NCBI GenBank assembly: GCA_020832465.1
Contig: JAFIER010000046.1
Span: 23,795 to 87,794, forward strand
DNA length: 64,000 bases
DNA from: Bernardetiaceae bacterium
GTDB taxonomy: Bacteria > Bacteroidota > Bacteroidia > Cytophagales > Bernardetiaceae
Direction: 5' to 3'
Of the stretch, positions 34,437-44,345 are shown piece by piece. The notes under the pieces were generated by a model, which did no database searches, was not told where the DNA came from, and worked only from the letters and a program-made list of their open reading frames with translations. The first letter of the stretch is position 1, and every line of letters starts with the position of its first letter. Both the position numbers and the translations under genes were made by a program.

Positions 34437-35486
34437 ATGTCTAAAAATACCATTATCGTTACAGGTGGATGCGGATACATCGGTTCGCACACCATTATAG
34501 CCCTACTCGAACATACTGACTTTGAAGTCGTTTCAGTAGATAATTTTATCAACTCTTCAGTGCGCACACTTGAGCGTATAAAAGCCGTTACAGGCAAAAC
34601 AATTACCAACTACGATATAGACCTTTGTGAGCCTGCTGCTTTTGAGCGTCTTCTCGAGCAGTTGCCTAATGTCCTGGCTGTTATTCATTTCGCTGCACTC
34701 AAATCCGTGCCCGAGTCGGTAGAAAAGCCTCTTTTATACTATCAAAATAACCTCGAATCTTTAAGATTAGTCTTAGAAGCTACTGCTACGGCAGCAGTAC
34801 CTTACTTGATATTCTCCTCATCTTGTTCTGTATATGGAAATGTAGCCGATTTGCCCGTAGATGAGACTACTGCATTGGCTTTTGCTGAATCTCCTTATGC
34901 TTATACAAAGCAAATCAGCGAGCGTATGATTTCAGATTTTACAAGCGTTTCGCCTTATCCTAAAGCTGTTTCTTTGCGTTATTTCAATCCCGTAGGTGCA
35001 CATATATCAGGTAAAAATGGAGAAGACCCTATCAACCCGCCGACTTCATTAGTCCCCATTATTACACGCACTGCGATAGGTATGCAAAAAGAAATGAAAG
35101 TTTTTGGTGATGACTATCAAACAAGAGACGGCTCCTGCGTACGCGATTATATTCACGTTTCTGATATTGCAGATGCGCATATTAAAGCACTTTATTATCT
35201 TATTGAAAATGATAAAAAAGGCATAAAATCGCTGTTAAACGAGGTTTTTAATCTCGGTACAGGAAATGGAGTTACTGTGCTCGAGGCTATAGCGGCTTTT
35301 GAGCAAGTGAGTGGGCAGAGACTCAATTATCAAATTACAGGAAGACGAGACGGAGATGTCGAAGCTATTTATTCAGATTCTACAAAAGCCTACAAAAAAC
35401 TCGGCTGGAAGCCCCAATATACAATTCACGAAATGATGCAATCGGCTTGGAAGTGGCAACAGCTACTGCATCATACTCACAAATAA
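34437..35486 (+). CDS. galE: UDP-glucose 4-epimerase
   Basis: Extended short-chain dehydrogenase that interconverts UDP-glucose and UDP-galactose, supplying galactose units for envelope glycans. 349 residues. The NAD-binding TGGCGYIGSHT (10-20), the Ser of SSSCSVYG and the YAYTK catalytic Tyr-Lys pair are intact, as are SLRYFNPVGAHISG and the substrate-binding GDGSCVRDYIHVSD-type region (read as RDGSCVRDYIHVSDIADAH). Members of this fold can also act on N-acetylated or uronic sugars; the overall sequence favours GalE. Monocistronic. Confidence 0.95.
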   Translation: MSKNTIIVTGGCGYIGSHTIIALLEHTDFEVVSVDNFINSSVRTLERIKAVTGKTITNYDIDLCEPAAFERLLEQLPNVLAVIHFAALKSVPESVEKPLLYYQNNLESLRLVLEATATAAVPYLIFSSSCSVYGNVADLPVDETTALAFAESPYAYTKQISERMISDFTSVSPYPKAVSLRYFNPVGAHISGKNGEDPINPPTSLVPIITRTAIGMQKEMKVFGDDYQTRDGSCVRDYIHVSDIADAHIKALYYLIENDKKGIKSLLNEVFNLGTGNGVTVLEAIAAFEQVSGQRLNYQITGRRDGDVEAIYSDSTKAYKKLGWKPQYTIHEMMQSAWKWQQLLHHTHK

Positions 35487-35658
35487 TACATACCTATGTA
35501 CCTCATTTTTTCAAAGTTTCAAACATAATTTACAAAAATCTTGTTTTTTATTGTGATTATTTCCTTGTTATGGTTTAGATTTGTAATCTATTCAAAATTT
35601 ATAGCAATTTCGTGAAGATTTAATTCCAAAGGCTTCACTTCATTTTATTATTTTCACA

Positions 35659-36912
35659 ATGGAACTTCAAAATGATGGGCATCGCTATACCGTAGCCGAT
35701 GTAGATTTAGTAGGTTTGGCAGAGCAGTATGGCTCGCCTTTGTATGTATATGATTTGGCATGTATTGAGAAGCAGTACAAACGGTTAAAAAAGGCTTTTT
35801 CTGGTGCTAACGTGCATTTTAAATATGCTTGCAAAGCACTTACTAATGTCAATATTTTGCGCTACCTCAAATCCTTAGGTTTGGGATTAGATGCCGTATC
35901 AATTTCTGAGGTAAAATTAGGGCTTAAGGCAGGCTTTACGCCAGATAAGATTATTTATACACCTAACTGTGTGTCTATCAATGAGTTTGAAGAAGCAGCT
36001 GCCTTAGGCGTTGCCATCAATATTGATAACCTCTCTATCTTGGAGCAGTTTGGTTCTTTATTTGGCAGCGCTCACCCAGTTTGCATACGCATCAATCCAC
36101 ATATTTATGCAGGTGGTAACCACAAAATATCAACAGGGCATATCGATTCTAAATTTGGTATATCTATCTATCAGCTCCCTCACGTGGAGCGTGTGATACA
36201 AAATACAGGACTAAGAATCAATGGCTTGCACATGCATACTGGCTCCGATATCATTGATCCCGATGTGTTTTTGCGTGGTGCGCAAGTCCTTTTTGATGCC
36301 GCTAAAAACTTTAAAGATTTAGAGTTTTTAGATTTAGGTAGTGGCTTTAAAGTACCATATAAGCCCAACGATCTTTTTACTGATGTTGAATTACTGGGCG
36401 AAAAACTCTCAACATATTTCAATGCCTTTTCAAAAGAATATGGAAAAGAATTAGCCTATTACTTCGAACCTGGTAAATTTTTAGTGAGCGAAGCAGGATA
36501 TTTTCTGGCCAGCACAAACGTCATCAAGCATACTACGGCAAATGTATTTGTAGGCATCAACTCAGGGTTTAATCATCTGATTCGTCCAATGTTTTATGAC
36601 GCACATCATGAAATAGTGAATATATCAAATCCACAAGGCACGGAGAGAATTTATACCGTAGTAGGTTATATCTGCGAAACAGATACATTTGGCCACGACC
36701 GCCGCTTGAATGAAGTCAGAGAAGGTGATATTTTATGCTTCCGAAATGCGGGCGCATACTGCTTTGAAATGTCTTCAAACTTTAATTCAAGGTTAAGGCC
36801 CGCAGAGGTAATGCTCTATAATGGCGAATCTTATCTCATTCGTGAGAGAGAAGTATTTGAAGACCTACTCGATAAGCAGCGCATCGTCGAGCTCGATACT
36901 GTAACAGTGTAA
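35659..36912 (+). CDS. lysA: Diaminopimelate decarboxylase
   Basis: PLP enzyme (fold type III) that decarboxylates meso-diaminopimelate to lysine, the last step of lysine synthesis. 417 residues. The PLP-binding lysine is in FKYACKALTN, followed by the barrel landmarks HMHTGSDI and DLGSGFKVPY, the FEPGKFLVSEAG strand, GYICETDTFGHDR with the conserved Cys-Glu, and GAYCFEMSSNFNSR, where the Tyr/Phe contacts substrate. Lysine-pathway neighbours are absent. A hairpin terminator lies downstream at 37033. Confidence 0.95.
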   Translation: MELQNDGHRYTVADVDLVGLAEQYGSPLYVYDLACIEKQYKRLKKAFSGANVHFKYACKALTNVNILRYLKSLGLGLDAVSISEVKLGLKAGFTPDKIIYTPNCVSINEFEEAAALGVAINIDNLSILEQFGSLFGSAHPVCIRINPHIYAGGNHKISTGHIDSKFGISIYQLPHVERVIQNTGLRINGLHMHTGSDIIDPDVFLRGAQVLFDAAKNFKDLEFLDLGSGFKVPYKPNDLFTDVELLGEKLSTYFNAFSKEYGKELAYYFEPGKFLVSEAGYFLASTNVIKHTTANVFVGINSGFNHLIRPMFYDAHHEIVNISNPQGTERIYTVVGYICETDTFGHDRRLNEVREGDILCFRNAGAYCFEMSSNFNSRLRPAEVMLYNGESYLIREREVFEDLLDKQRIVELDTVTV

Positions 36913-37032
36913 AAAAGACTATACTGCTATATATGCGCAGGTCGGCGAATAATACATTTATTTGATAAATGTTACGTCTTTAAAAACTATCAACTTTTTT
37001 CGCATAATTCCTATGTAGCGATACTTACAAGC

Positions 37033-37072
37033 CAGCAATAACATTTTTTTATGAAATGTTATTGCTGTTTTT
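37033..37072 (+). terminator. Intrinsic terminator after lysA
   Basis: CAGCAATAACATTTT pairs with GAAATGTTATTGCTG and is followed by five T residues. The stem is almost the same as that at 27997-28047, again using the ATAACATTT core. Confidence 0.75.
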
Positions 37073-37175
37073 GTATAAAAAGCAAAACATTAACAACTTT
37101 TCTAAAAAACTTACGTTTAATGACAAAACTGCCTATGGTAGCAGTACGGTTTTTGTGTTTTATTTTATATTGCTT

Positions 37176-37264
37176 CATACTACCAGACATTCGCTAGCCC
37201 GAAATAATACATCTTTGAGATAGGTTATTTCTAAGCCCATCTGGAAAAATGGTACAGTAGTATG
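37176..37264. mobile_element. 89-bp palindromic element (family B, complete)
   Basis: Bounded by CATACTAC and GTAGTATG, with a diverged GAAATAATACATC / GATAGGTTATTTC hairpin inside. The flanking 9-mers ATATTGCTT (37167-37175) and ATATTACTT (37265-37273) agree at 8 of 9 positions. This matches the pattern at 13973-14074 and fixes the ends of the family. Confidence 0.75.
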
Positions 37265-37310
37265 ATATTACTTAATGTATTGTTCTTGATAGCTTTGGTT
37301 TCTATATTTT

Positions 37311-38558
37311 ATGATGCGCTCACATACTTGCTCTTACTTCTTATCGTGTTTTTTATTGGCTCTTTTTTTATCTCACGAACTTTATGCACAGGAAGATGTT
37401 ATCCCTACGGATAGCAGTTCTGTGGAAGATTTTAAGCCTTCTATTCAATTAGGGTTCTTTTTGCAATCGCATTGGCGCGCTTCGCAGGAGCGGCTGTCGG
37501 TGGGCAGTCCTTCTTCGGATTTTAATAACCAACTTTATTTATATCGGGCGCGTATTTTGCTCGGTGCAGAGCTTTCGCCACGCACGAGTTTCTTTTTTCA
37601 GACCGAACTTCCCCAGCCTGTAGGCTTAGTTGGCGGTGATGGCAATAAGAATATTCAAACTGTAGCACCCGTCATTTTAGATGCACAGATTCAATATCAA
37701 TTTCACAAAAACTTCATGATGCTTGGGGGTATGCAACTTGTCGGTAGTTCGCGGCAGGCTTTGCAGTCGCCAGTAACGCTTTTAGGGCTCGATTTCAGCT
37801 ACTACCAATATGCTTACAACCTTTTTGGTTTTCAGGCACTTCAAAACTTTTTTGGGCGTGATATTGGTGTCAATGCACGTGGATTTGTACTTGACGAGCG
37901 GCTTGAGTGGAGATTGGGTGCATTCAGAGGTGGTAGTATGATGGGCAACTCGCAAGCCCCCCTCCGATTTGTAAGCAGGCTCAACTACAATTTTTTGGAT
38001 AAAGAAACTTTTTTATATTACTCGGGTACGAATTTAGGTAAAGCCAAGTTGTTGGCTATTGGTGGCGGGGCGGACGTGCAGGGTAGTTATAGAGCCTTTT
38101 CGGCAGATATTTTTGTGGATTTGCCTTTTGGCAATCGCAATGCTATTTCGGGGCAGTTGGCGTTTACGCAGCAGACAGGAGGCGACCCCTCGCAGGATTT
38201 CTTTTTAGAAATTCCCAATCAACAAGTCTTGTTTTTTGAGGCAGGCTTGTATCTTCACAAATTGCGTTTGCAACCTTGCATTAAATACGAGATGCAAAAT
38301 ATCGATGCTAATACCGAGCAATTTGGATTTTATAATATACTTGGAATCAATGATATAGCGGGGTTTAATCGTTTTGAGTCTCTTAATCGCTTGGCTTTTG
38401 GGTTGAATTTCTATCCCGAAGAGTTTGGTTTTCATATCAAAGCCCAATATGAGCGTATAAGCTATGGTAATGTCAGCAGTTTGGCTAACCTCGAGACCGT
38501 AAACAGACTAAGTGGTGGTGAGTTTACGTTACAACTTACATTTTTTATGTTTCAATAA
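37311..38558 (+). CDS. Outer-membrane beta-barrel (porin-like) protein
   Basis: Protein of 415 residues with a signal peptide (about 1-26, ending LYAQ). The mature part starts with an acidic segment and then shows alternating hydrophobic beta-strands with many aromatic girdle residues (SIQLGFFLQSHWRAS, NQLYLYRARILLGAELSPRTSFFFQTELP). It ends in GGEFTLQLTFFMFQ, with the terminal aromatic that BAM recognises. This fits a phosphate-selective-porin-like or unclassified barrel. It precedes a periplasmic-binding lipoprotein and a Cache-SpoIIE protein on the same strand with short gaps (49 and 83 bp), suggesting one operon. Either of the two ATGs at 37311 or 37314 may be used. Confidence 0.8.
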   Translation: MMRSHTCSYFLSCFLLALFLSHELYAQEDVIPTDSSSVEDFKPSIQLGFFLQSHWRASQERLSVGSPSSDFNNQLYLYRARILLGAELSPRTSFFFQTELPQPVGLVGGDGNKNIQTVAPVILDAQIQYQFHKNFMMLGGMQLVGSSRQALQSPVTLLGLDFSYYQYAYNLFGFQALQNFFGRDIGVNARGFVLDERLEWRLGAFRGGSMMGNSQAPLRFVSRLNYNFLDKETFLYYSGTNLGKAKLLAIGGGADVQGSYRAFSADIFVDLPFGNRNAISGQLAFTQQTGGDPSQDFFLEIPNQQVLFFEAGLYLHKLRLQPCIKYEMQNIDANTEQFGFYNILGINDIAGFNRFESLNRLAFGLNFYPEEFGFHIKAQYERISYGNVSSLANLETVNRLSGGEFTLQLTFFMFQ

Positions 38559-38607
38559 GTGCTGAATCGGCTTCAAGCTTTAACAGACTTAATCAATTTG
38601 TAATTAC

Positions 38608-39864
38608 ATGGAATTTATCAAGAAAAAAATTGTATTATTGGGCTTCTTTTTACTTGTCTTGAGCTTGCTTTTTGGCGGTTGTGCGCAAATAGAAAAAGAG
38701 CCTATTCGAGTAGGTGTGCTACATTCTTTGAGTGGTACAATGGCTATCAGCGAAACGGCAGTAAAAGAAGCTACGCTCATGGCAATAGAAGAGATAAATG
38801 CCAATGGCGGGCTTTTGGGAAGACAAATTGAACCCATTGTGGTCGATGGTGCTTCCGATTGGGATACTTTTGCACAGAAAGCTGATAGTCTTATCAAGAA
38901 AGCTCAAGTGCAGGTCGTTTTTGGTTGTTGGACATCGGCAAGTCGCAAAACTGTAAAGCCCGTTTTTGAAAAATACAAGCATTTGCTTTTTTATCCTGTG
39001 CAGTACGAGGGCTTAGAGCAATCTCCTCATATTGTCTATACTGGCGCTGCGCCTAATCAGCAAATTATACCAGCGGTGCGCTGGGCAATGGCTGAAAAAA
39101 AAGCAAAAAGTTTTTACTTAGTGGGTTCTGATTATGTATTCCCACGCACGGCAAATGCTATTATTAAAGACTTACTCGTAGCGCTCGAGGGCGAACTGGC
39201 AGGCGAGTCTTATTTGCTTTTGGGAAGCCAAGACGTAGAGGATATTGTCGCTGATATTTTAGAAAAAAAGCCCGATGTAGTGCTCAACACAATCAATGGA
39301 GATAGCAATGTAGCTTTTTTTAAGGCCTTAGCCGCCGCTGGGGTTCAGTCTGAAGATATGCCCGTAATTTCTTTTAGCATTGCTGAAGACGAACTGCGCG
39401 CTATGCCTGTGGAGCTTTTGGAAGGGCATTATGCCGCTTGGAATTATTTTCAAAGTGTAGAAAGTGTGCAAAATCATAAATTTATTCGTAATTTTAAAGC
39501 TAAATACGGAAACGACAGAGTTACGGACGATCCTATAGAAGCGGGTTATTTCGGTGTGTATCTTTGGGCAGAAGCTGTCAAAAAAGCGGATACGCCCGAA
39601 GTAGATAAGGTTAGGGCAAATTTAGCTAATCTTACTTTTGATGCACCAGGCGGTCTGGTTTATATCGATGGTGAGACGCAGCATACTTGGAAAAGTGTGC
39701 GCATTGGTAGCATCGAGAAAAATGGACAATTTAATATTGTATGGGACTCTAAAAAGCCCGTGCGCCCCTTGCCTTTTCCCGATACAAGAGAAGTACAAGT
39801 CTGGAATAATTTTTTAGAAGATATGTACTTCAATTGGAACAGAAGCTGGGCTAATCCAGGGTAG
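38608..39864 (+). CDS. UrtA-like periplasmic substrate-binding lipoprotein
   Basis: Type 1 periplasmic-binding fold, 418 residues. The N-terminus has a lipoprotein signal ([13 protein letters not shown], with Cys at about residue 25). [42 protein letters not shown] is typical of the urea/amide-binding UrtA-AmiC branch, as are [33 protein letters not shown] and TGAAPNQQ. A urea transporter would need UrtB-E, and none is near. Instead the next gene is a membrane protein with a periplasmic Cache domain, so a ligand-sensing role is more likely than transport. The ligand (urea, short amides or another small molecule) is inferred from family resemblance only. Confidence 0.87.
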   Translation: MEFIKKKIVLLGFFLLVLSLLFGGCAQIEKEPIRVGVLHSLSGTMAISETAVKEATLMAIEEINANGGLLGRQIEPIVVDGASDWDTFAQKADSLIKKAQVQVVFGCWTSASRKTVKPVFEKYKHLLFYPVQYEGLEQSPHIVYTGAAPNQQIIPAVRWAMAEKKAKSFYLVGSDYVFPRTANAIIKDLLVALEGELAGESYLLLGSQDVEDIVADILEKKPDVVLNTINGDSNVAFFKALAAAGVQSEDMPVISFSIAEDELRAMPVELLEGHYAAWNYFQSVESVQNHKFIRNFKAKYGNDRVTDDPIEAGYFGVYLWAEAVKKADTPEVDKVRANLANLTFDAPGGLVYIDGETQHTWKSVRIGSIEKNGQFNIVWDSKKPVRPLPFPDTREVQVWNNFLEDMYFNWNRSWANPG

Positions 39865-39947
39865 CGAGAGTTATCAATAGAAATTCACTGTTCGTATAGA
39901 GTGGTGAGTTTTACACTAAAAAAATTATTTTTATTTCGTGTTGCATC

Positions 39948-42023
39948 ATGCCTAATCACAAAAAAAGACATATCAAAATTGCTTGGCAATTGCTTTTCTG
40001 GTTTCTTATTATTGAGTTTCCTGCAGAAGTACTGCTTACTTACGTAAGTTTTTGGAAAGCACGTGAGGCACTCACCGAAGAGATTACCAATAATTTATCA
40101 TCTATTGCGGAGCGGCAGTCTAAGCAAATTACAAATTACCTTGCTGAAAAAGAACGGCACGTCAATACCCTTTCGGCGATTCCGGAGGTGCAGCAGGCTT
40201 TTGATGATTTTTTGATAGGTGATAGCAGCAAGCAAGAGAGCCACGAGAAAACGCTTTTGCGATACAAAGAGGCTTTTCGTTATGATAATTTATTTTTTGT
40301 TTCGGTAGATGGCAGCCTACGCTACTCGAGCCAGCCAAATCTTGAAAATATCAATTTTCGCACCCATCCTACCTACAAAAAAACAGAATTAGCAGCTGTT
40401 TTTGAACGTGCAAATATTCTGTTACAAAGTGAAATATCAGACTTTTCTTATGTGCCTTTTACGCGCATACCGACGGCTTTTATTGCCCAGCCCATACGTA
40501 TAGAGGGACGCATCAAAGGCGTTATTATTGCGCAAATCAATAATAGCGAAATCAATGAAATTGTAAATGACTATACAGGATTGGGCAAAAGCGGTGAGAC
40601 TATGCTTATCGCCGAGCTCGATGAAAAAGCCCTTTTGATTGCTAACTTAAGAAACAAAGCCAACAGTGCGTTCAAACTCTCTTTTGAGATGGATCAAGAT
40701 GACTCCGAGAATTTAGCCTTAGAAAATGCCGTAAAAGGGCAACGCGGAAGTGGCTTAGATACTGATTATCGAGGGCAGGAGGTCATCGCACTCTGGAGTT
40801 ATATTCCTGCGCTGCGAGCGGGTGTCGTAGTCAAAGTAGATACAGCAGAGGCTTTTGAACCTATCCAAAGGCTAAAATTAATCCTTATCTTGATTATTTT
40901 TGCAACCCTATTGATTGTAATTTTTGCAGCCTTTTCCGTAGCTCAAGGCATAGCTAAGCCTATTGTAGCCTTAACAAAATTTGCTGAAAAAGTAGGACAG
41001 GGCAATCTTGATGAGCGCGTAGATATTAAATCTCAAAACGAAATTGGCAAACTTGCTGATTCTTTTAATCAAATGGTTGGCAATTTAAAAGCGTCTAAAG
41101 AAAAGCTCGAGGATTATAGCAAAAACCTCGAGCATAAAGTTACGGAGCGCACAGCCGAACTTAGTGAAGCCCTCGAGGAGCTTAATAATATCAACGAAGA
41201 ACTCTCTATCAATATGACGCGCCTCGAAGAAAGCCGTATGACTTTGGAGGTAGCGCACCGTAAAATCAGCGATAGCGTACAGTATGCACAGCGCATTCAA
41301 AGTGCGGTGCTCCCAGAACCTAAAAAAATGGAAGGCTTTATGCCCGAGTATTTTGTGTTTTATAAGCCTCGTGATGTCGTTTCTGGTGATTTTTATTGGG
41401 CTACTCAAGTTGATGATAAGATTGTGCTTATCAATAGCGATTGTACAGGGCATGGCGTCCCAGGTGCTTTTATGTCTATGATAGGTATCGTTATCTTAGA
41501 GCAAATTGTAGAGCGTGAGCGCATCACAAGCCCCGTACAAATTATGGAGCGTTTGCATGCCGAAATTCAGAGCCTACTCTATCGCAAAAAGGAAAGCAAT
41601 ATCAGAGACGGCATGGATATGGCTATTTGTACCATAGATACTGAAGCCCAAAAAATAACTTTTGCGGGCGCAAAGCAGCACCTACTTTTGATGCAAAACA
41701 AGGAAGTAGAAATGATAAAAGGAGCTAAAAAATCTGTTGGGGATAGGCAAGAGAGAAGGGAAGATATAAAATTCTTTGAAAGTGAAATTGACTATACCGA
41801 CAAAGAAACCATTTTTTACTTGTACTCAGATGGATTTCAAGACCAGTTTGGCGGTCCGAAAAACAAAAAATACATGGCTAAAAAATTCAGAGAATTGCTC
41901 GTAGGAATTGCGAGTTTGCCTATGCAAAAACAAAGAAAAAGACTTGCTACCGAGCTGCTCGTTTGGAAAGGTAAGCATAGAGAGCAAACCGATGACATTA
42001 GCATCATCGGTGTGCGTTTGTGA
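39948..42023 (+). CDS. Cache-HAMP-SpoIIE membrane serine phosphatase
   Basis: Transmembrane signalling protein of 691 residues. TM1 (about 14-34) is followed by a periplasmic Cache-like sensor region (about 40-300). TM2 (about 305-330) leads into a HAMP domain (AKPIVALTKFAEKVGQGNLDERV), a coiled coil (about 370-455), and a C-terminal PP2C-type SpoIIE/RsbU phosphatase (about 470-691). The metal-binding acidic residues are intact: VVSGDFYWA, DCTGHGVPGAFMSMIG, DGMDMAIC and LYSDGFQDQFGG. Such phosphatases usually act on anti-sigma-factor antagonists. No STAS or HPK-like anti-sigma gene is adjacent. It follows the UrtA-like lipoprotein, whose ligand-bound form may talk to the Cache domain. Its 3' end overlaps the convergent FAD oxidoreductase by 20 bp. 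Confidence 0.9.
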   Translation: MPNHKKRHIKIAWQLLFWFLIIEFPAEVLLTYVSFWKAREALTEEITNNLSSIAERQSKQITNYLAEKERHVNTLSAIPEVQQAFDDFLIGDSSKQESHEKTLLRYKEAFRYDNLFFVSVDGSLRYSSQPNLENINFRTHPTYKKTELAAVFERANILLQSEISDFSYVPFTRIPTAFIAQPIRIEGRIKGVIIAQINNSEINEIVNDYTGLGKSGETMLIAELDEKALLIANLRNKANSAFKLSFEMDQDDSENLALENAVKGQRGSGLDTDYRGQEVIALWSYIPALRAGVVVKVDTAEAFEPIQRLKLILILIIFATLLIVIFAAFSVAQGIAKPIVALTKFAEKVGQGNLDERVDIKSQNEIGKLADSFNQMVGNLKASKEKLEDYSKNLEHKVTERTAELSEALEELNNINEELSINMTRLEESRMTLEVAHRKISDSVQYAQRIQSAVLPEPKKMEGFMPEYFVFYKPRDVVSGDFYWATQVDDKIVLINSDCTGHGVPGAFMSMIGIVILEQIVERERITSPVQIMERLHAEIQSLLYRKKESNIRDGMDMAICTIDTEAQKITFAGAKQHLLLMQNKEVEMIKGAKKSVGDRQERREDIKFFESEIDYTDKETIFYLYSDGFQDQFGGPKNKKYMAKKFRELLVGIASLPMQKQRKRLATELLVWKGKHREQTDDISIIGVRL

Positions 42024-43104
42024 GTCTATGTTTAAAACGCAATGGAATTTGAGTGTCATCGCCACGCTCGAGCATATCGCATACCATTTTGCCTATCAAT
42101 GGTACGAACTTAAATCCATGACCTGAAAAGCCACCAGCAACGAGCGTTTTGCTATCCCAATATCCCATAATAAAATCCTCATCTGCCGTTTGAGCGTAAA
42201 GGCAGACTTTTGTATCCACAAGTTTGGCATCTTTTAAAGCAGGGATATAGCTATCAAAAAAATCATAGCAAGATGCAACAAAGCTATCTTTGACCTCACG
42301 CATTGCCTTATCATCAGGATCTACACTTACGCCCGGCGCATGCGTAGAGACTTTGATAGATTGATTATCAAACAAAGGAAAACCGTAATAACCAAAATTT
42401 AAATACGCAAATACAGGAAATACAGAAGCATCAAAATCCGCTTTTTGCTTGGGTTCGATATAAATAATCGGCTGATAAGTTGCCAATACAGGAATATCTA
42501 TCAACTTAGAAACCCAGCTACCCGCACATACAATCACAAAGTCGGCAGTCAAAACCTGCCCATTTTCAAGACGAACACTCCCATTACCGACTTCTACTAC
42601 TTTCGTATGCTCACGCAGAAGTAGCTTATCTCCTATTGCTTTGCGCAATGCCGTTACCGTATCGGAGGCTCGGATATAACCTGCTTCTTGTTCGTACACA
42701 CCATAAGTAGAACGAAACTGTGGAAAACGATGCCTTAGTGCTGATTCATTCAAAGCATCTACAGCAAGCCCATGCTTTTGAAGTGCTTGATAAGACTCGC
42801 TCAAAAAGCTATCGCTTTGAGTTCCTAAGAGCAATACACCTGTGCGTTGCAAAAGCGACAGGCCGCTCTCGCGCTCGAGCTGCGCCCAATAAGGACGGGC
42901 TTTTTGGACAAGTGCCGTATAAAAAGTATTATCCGCATATACGCTACGAAAAACCTTATTCATATCTTGTGAGGCATTCCAAGGATTAGAAACCTCATAC
43001 TGCTCGATGATTTCAATATCAAAATCGAGCTTGCTCAAATGCCAAGCAGAGGACATTGCCATAGCACCCCCACCCACAATGATAACTTTTCTGTTTTTTG
43101 CCAT
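42004..43104 (-). CDS. FAD-dependent amino-acid/sarcosine-oxidase-like protein
   Basis: DAO-fold flavoprotein of 366 residues, closest in layout to monomeric sarcosine oxidase/N-methyltryptophan oxidase. The N-terminal dinucleotide fold reads VIIVGGGAMAMSSAWHLSKLDFDIEIIEQ; the third glycine of GxGxxG is replaced by Ala. VIVCAGSWVSKL is the second FAD contact, and VAGGFSGHGFKFVPLIGKMV near the C-terminus is the family's flavin-binding motif. Covalent flavin attachment in sarcosine oxidase uses a Cys close to this end, and I do not see it at the expected place. The substrate is unknown. A partial family B repeat lies just upstream of the start. Confidence 0.87.
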   Translation of the reverse strand: MAKNRKVIIVGGGAMAMSSAWHLSKLDFDIEIIEQYEVSNPWNASQDMNKVFRSVYADNTFYTALVQKARPYWAQLERESGLSLLQRTGVLLLGTQSDSFLSESYQALQKHGLAVDALNESALRHRFPQFRSTYGVYEQEAGYIRASDTVTALRKAIGDKLLLREHTKVVEVGNGSVRLENGQVLTADFVIVCAGSWVSKLIDIPVLATYQPIIYIEPKQKADFDASVFPVFAYLNFGYYGFPLFDNQSIKVSTHAPGVSVDPDDKAMREVKDSFVASCYDFFDSYIPALKDAKLVDTKVCLYAQTADEDFIMGYWDSKTLVAGGFSGHGFKFVPLIGKMVCDMLERGDDTQIPLRFKHRLTNAHR

Positions 43105-43120
43105 TTTTTGTGTGTATTAT

Positions 43121-43205
43121 CATACTACTATACATTCGGCGGCCCAAAATAACATTTCTCTGAGAAATGTTATTTTTAAGCCCATTTTTTCATAGCGTCA
43201 GAATT
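43121..43205. repeat. Family B repeat, left part
   Basis: Left end CATACTACTATACATTCGGCGG, then a hairpin AAAATAACATTTCT / AGAAATGTTATTTT (about 43147-43178) and AAGCCCATTTTTTCATAGCG. The expected right end (ATGTATAGTAGTATG) is missing. It sits between the FAD oxidoreductase start and the pyrD 3' end. Confidence 0.65.
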
Positions 43206-43229
43206 TGCAAAACTATGGCGTACCTATCT

Positions 43230-44318
43230 TTATTTGCTTGTGCTTACTTGGTTTCGGCGGCTAAAAATAGGCATGCTATTCTTAGATTTATGACAAATAG
43301 CTTTATTGATTTTGCGAATAAGCTCCGGACCTTCATAGACAAACCCAGTATAAATTTGTACGAGTGATGCGCCGGCTTCAATTTTTTCAATGGCATCATC
43401 AGCTGATAAAATGCCACCTACACCTATAATCGGTACAGAACCGCGCGAACGTGAATGGATATATCTGATAATTTCAGTCGAACGGTCTTTGAGTGGACGA
43501 CCGCTCATGCCTCCACTTCCAACTTTTTTGATGTCCTCGCCAGCAGCTTCAAGTCTATCCCTGGATACGGTTGTATTCGTAGCAATAATGCCATCTATAT
43601 GTAAATCGCAGATAATATTGAGAATATCATCGAGCTGGCTATTGTTCAAATCAGGTGCAATTTTGAGTAATAAGGGTTTAGGATTTTTTTTCTGTTTGTT
43701 TTTATTCGATACAGCTTTCAGAATTTTGTGTAGCGGTTCTTTGTCTTGTAGTTCACGCAAATTAGGTGTATTAGGAGAGCTTACATTGACAACAAAGTAA
43801 TCTACATAATCAAATAGTGCATCAAATGCTATTTCATAATCTTTAAAAGCCTCTTCGTTGGGCGTATCCTTATTTTTACCAATGTTTCCACCAATAATAA
43901 TTTGGGTATTTCGTGCTTTGAGTTTTTTTACTGCGGCTTCTACGCCTTTGTTATTGAACCCCATGCGATTGATAAGGGCTTTATCATCGCTAAATCTAAA
44001 AAGACGGGGCTTAGGATTCCCAGGCTGCGGTTTGGGAGTGAGCGTACCGATTTCGACAAAACCAAAACCGAGCATTTCCCAGCCCGCAAGGGCAGTAGCA
44101 TCTTTATCAAAACCAGCGGCTAAACCTACGGGGTTACGAAATTTTAATCCACAAAAATCCGTTTCCCATTCAGGTAAGGACTCAAAACGCTTTTTCAAAA
44201 CCCGTGAGGTAATGGGTAGCTTTGTCGCTATTGAGATGAGCTTGAATGCCATATTGTGAATCCACTCAGGGTCTATTTTGAAAAGTATCGGACGAATAAT
44301 TGACTTATACACTTGCAA
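43230..44318 (-). CDS. pyrD: Dihydroorotate dehydrogenase (quinone), class 2
   Basis: FMN enzyme that oxidises dihydroorotate to orotate in pyrimidine synthesis, passing electrons to quinone at the inner membrane. 362 residues. The N-terminal amphipathic segment ([28 protein letters not shown]) marks the membrane-associated class 2 form. [53 protein letters not shown] with the catalytic serine, and [27 protein letters not shown] are all present. The 3' end extends some 12 residues beyond the usual end. Monocistronic; ABC ATPase gene upstream. Confidence 0.95.
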   Translation of the reverse strand: MQVYKSIIRPILFKIDPEWIHNMAFKLISIATKLPITSRVLKKRFESLPEWETDFCGLKFRNPVGLAAGFDKDATALAGWEMLGFGFVEIGTLTPKPQPGNPKPRLFRFSDDKALINRMGFNNKGVEAAVKKLKARNTQIIIGGNIGKNKDTPNEEAFKDYEIAFDALFDYVDYFVVNVSSPNTPNLRELQDKEPLHKILKAVSNKNKQKKNPKPLLLKIAPDLNNSQLDDILNIICDLHIDGIIATNTTVSRDRLEAAGEDIKKVGSGGMSGRPLKDRSTEIIRYIHSRSRGSVPIIGVGGILSADDAIEKIEAGASLVQIYTGFVYEGPELIRKINKAICHKSKNSMPIFSRRNQVSTSK

Positions 44319-44345
44319 TAAAATCTAAATAGTGATAATGAAAAT

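Larger units (their letters stand above)
36913..37310. other. Intergenic region with a terminator and a family B element
   Basis: 398 bp after lysA. It holds a terminator at 37033-37072 and a complete family B element at 37176-37264, both listed separately. The stretch between them is AT-rich without recognisable features. A promoter for the 37311 gene is probably downstream of the element. Confidence 0.5.
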
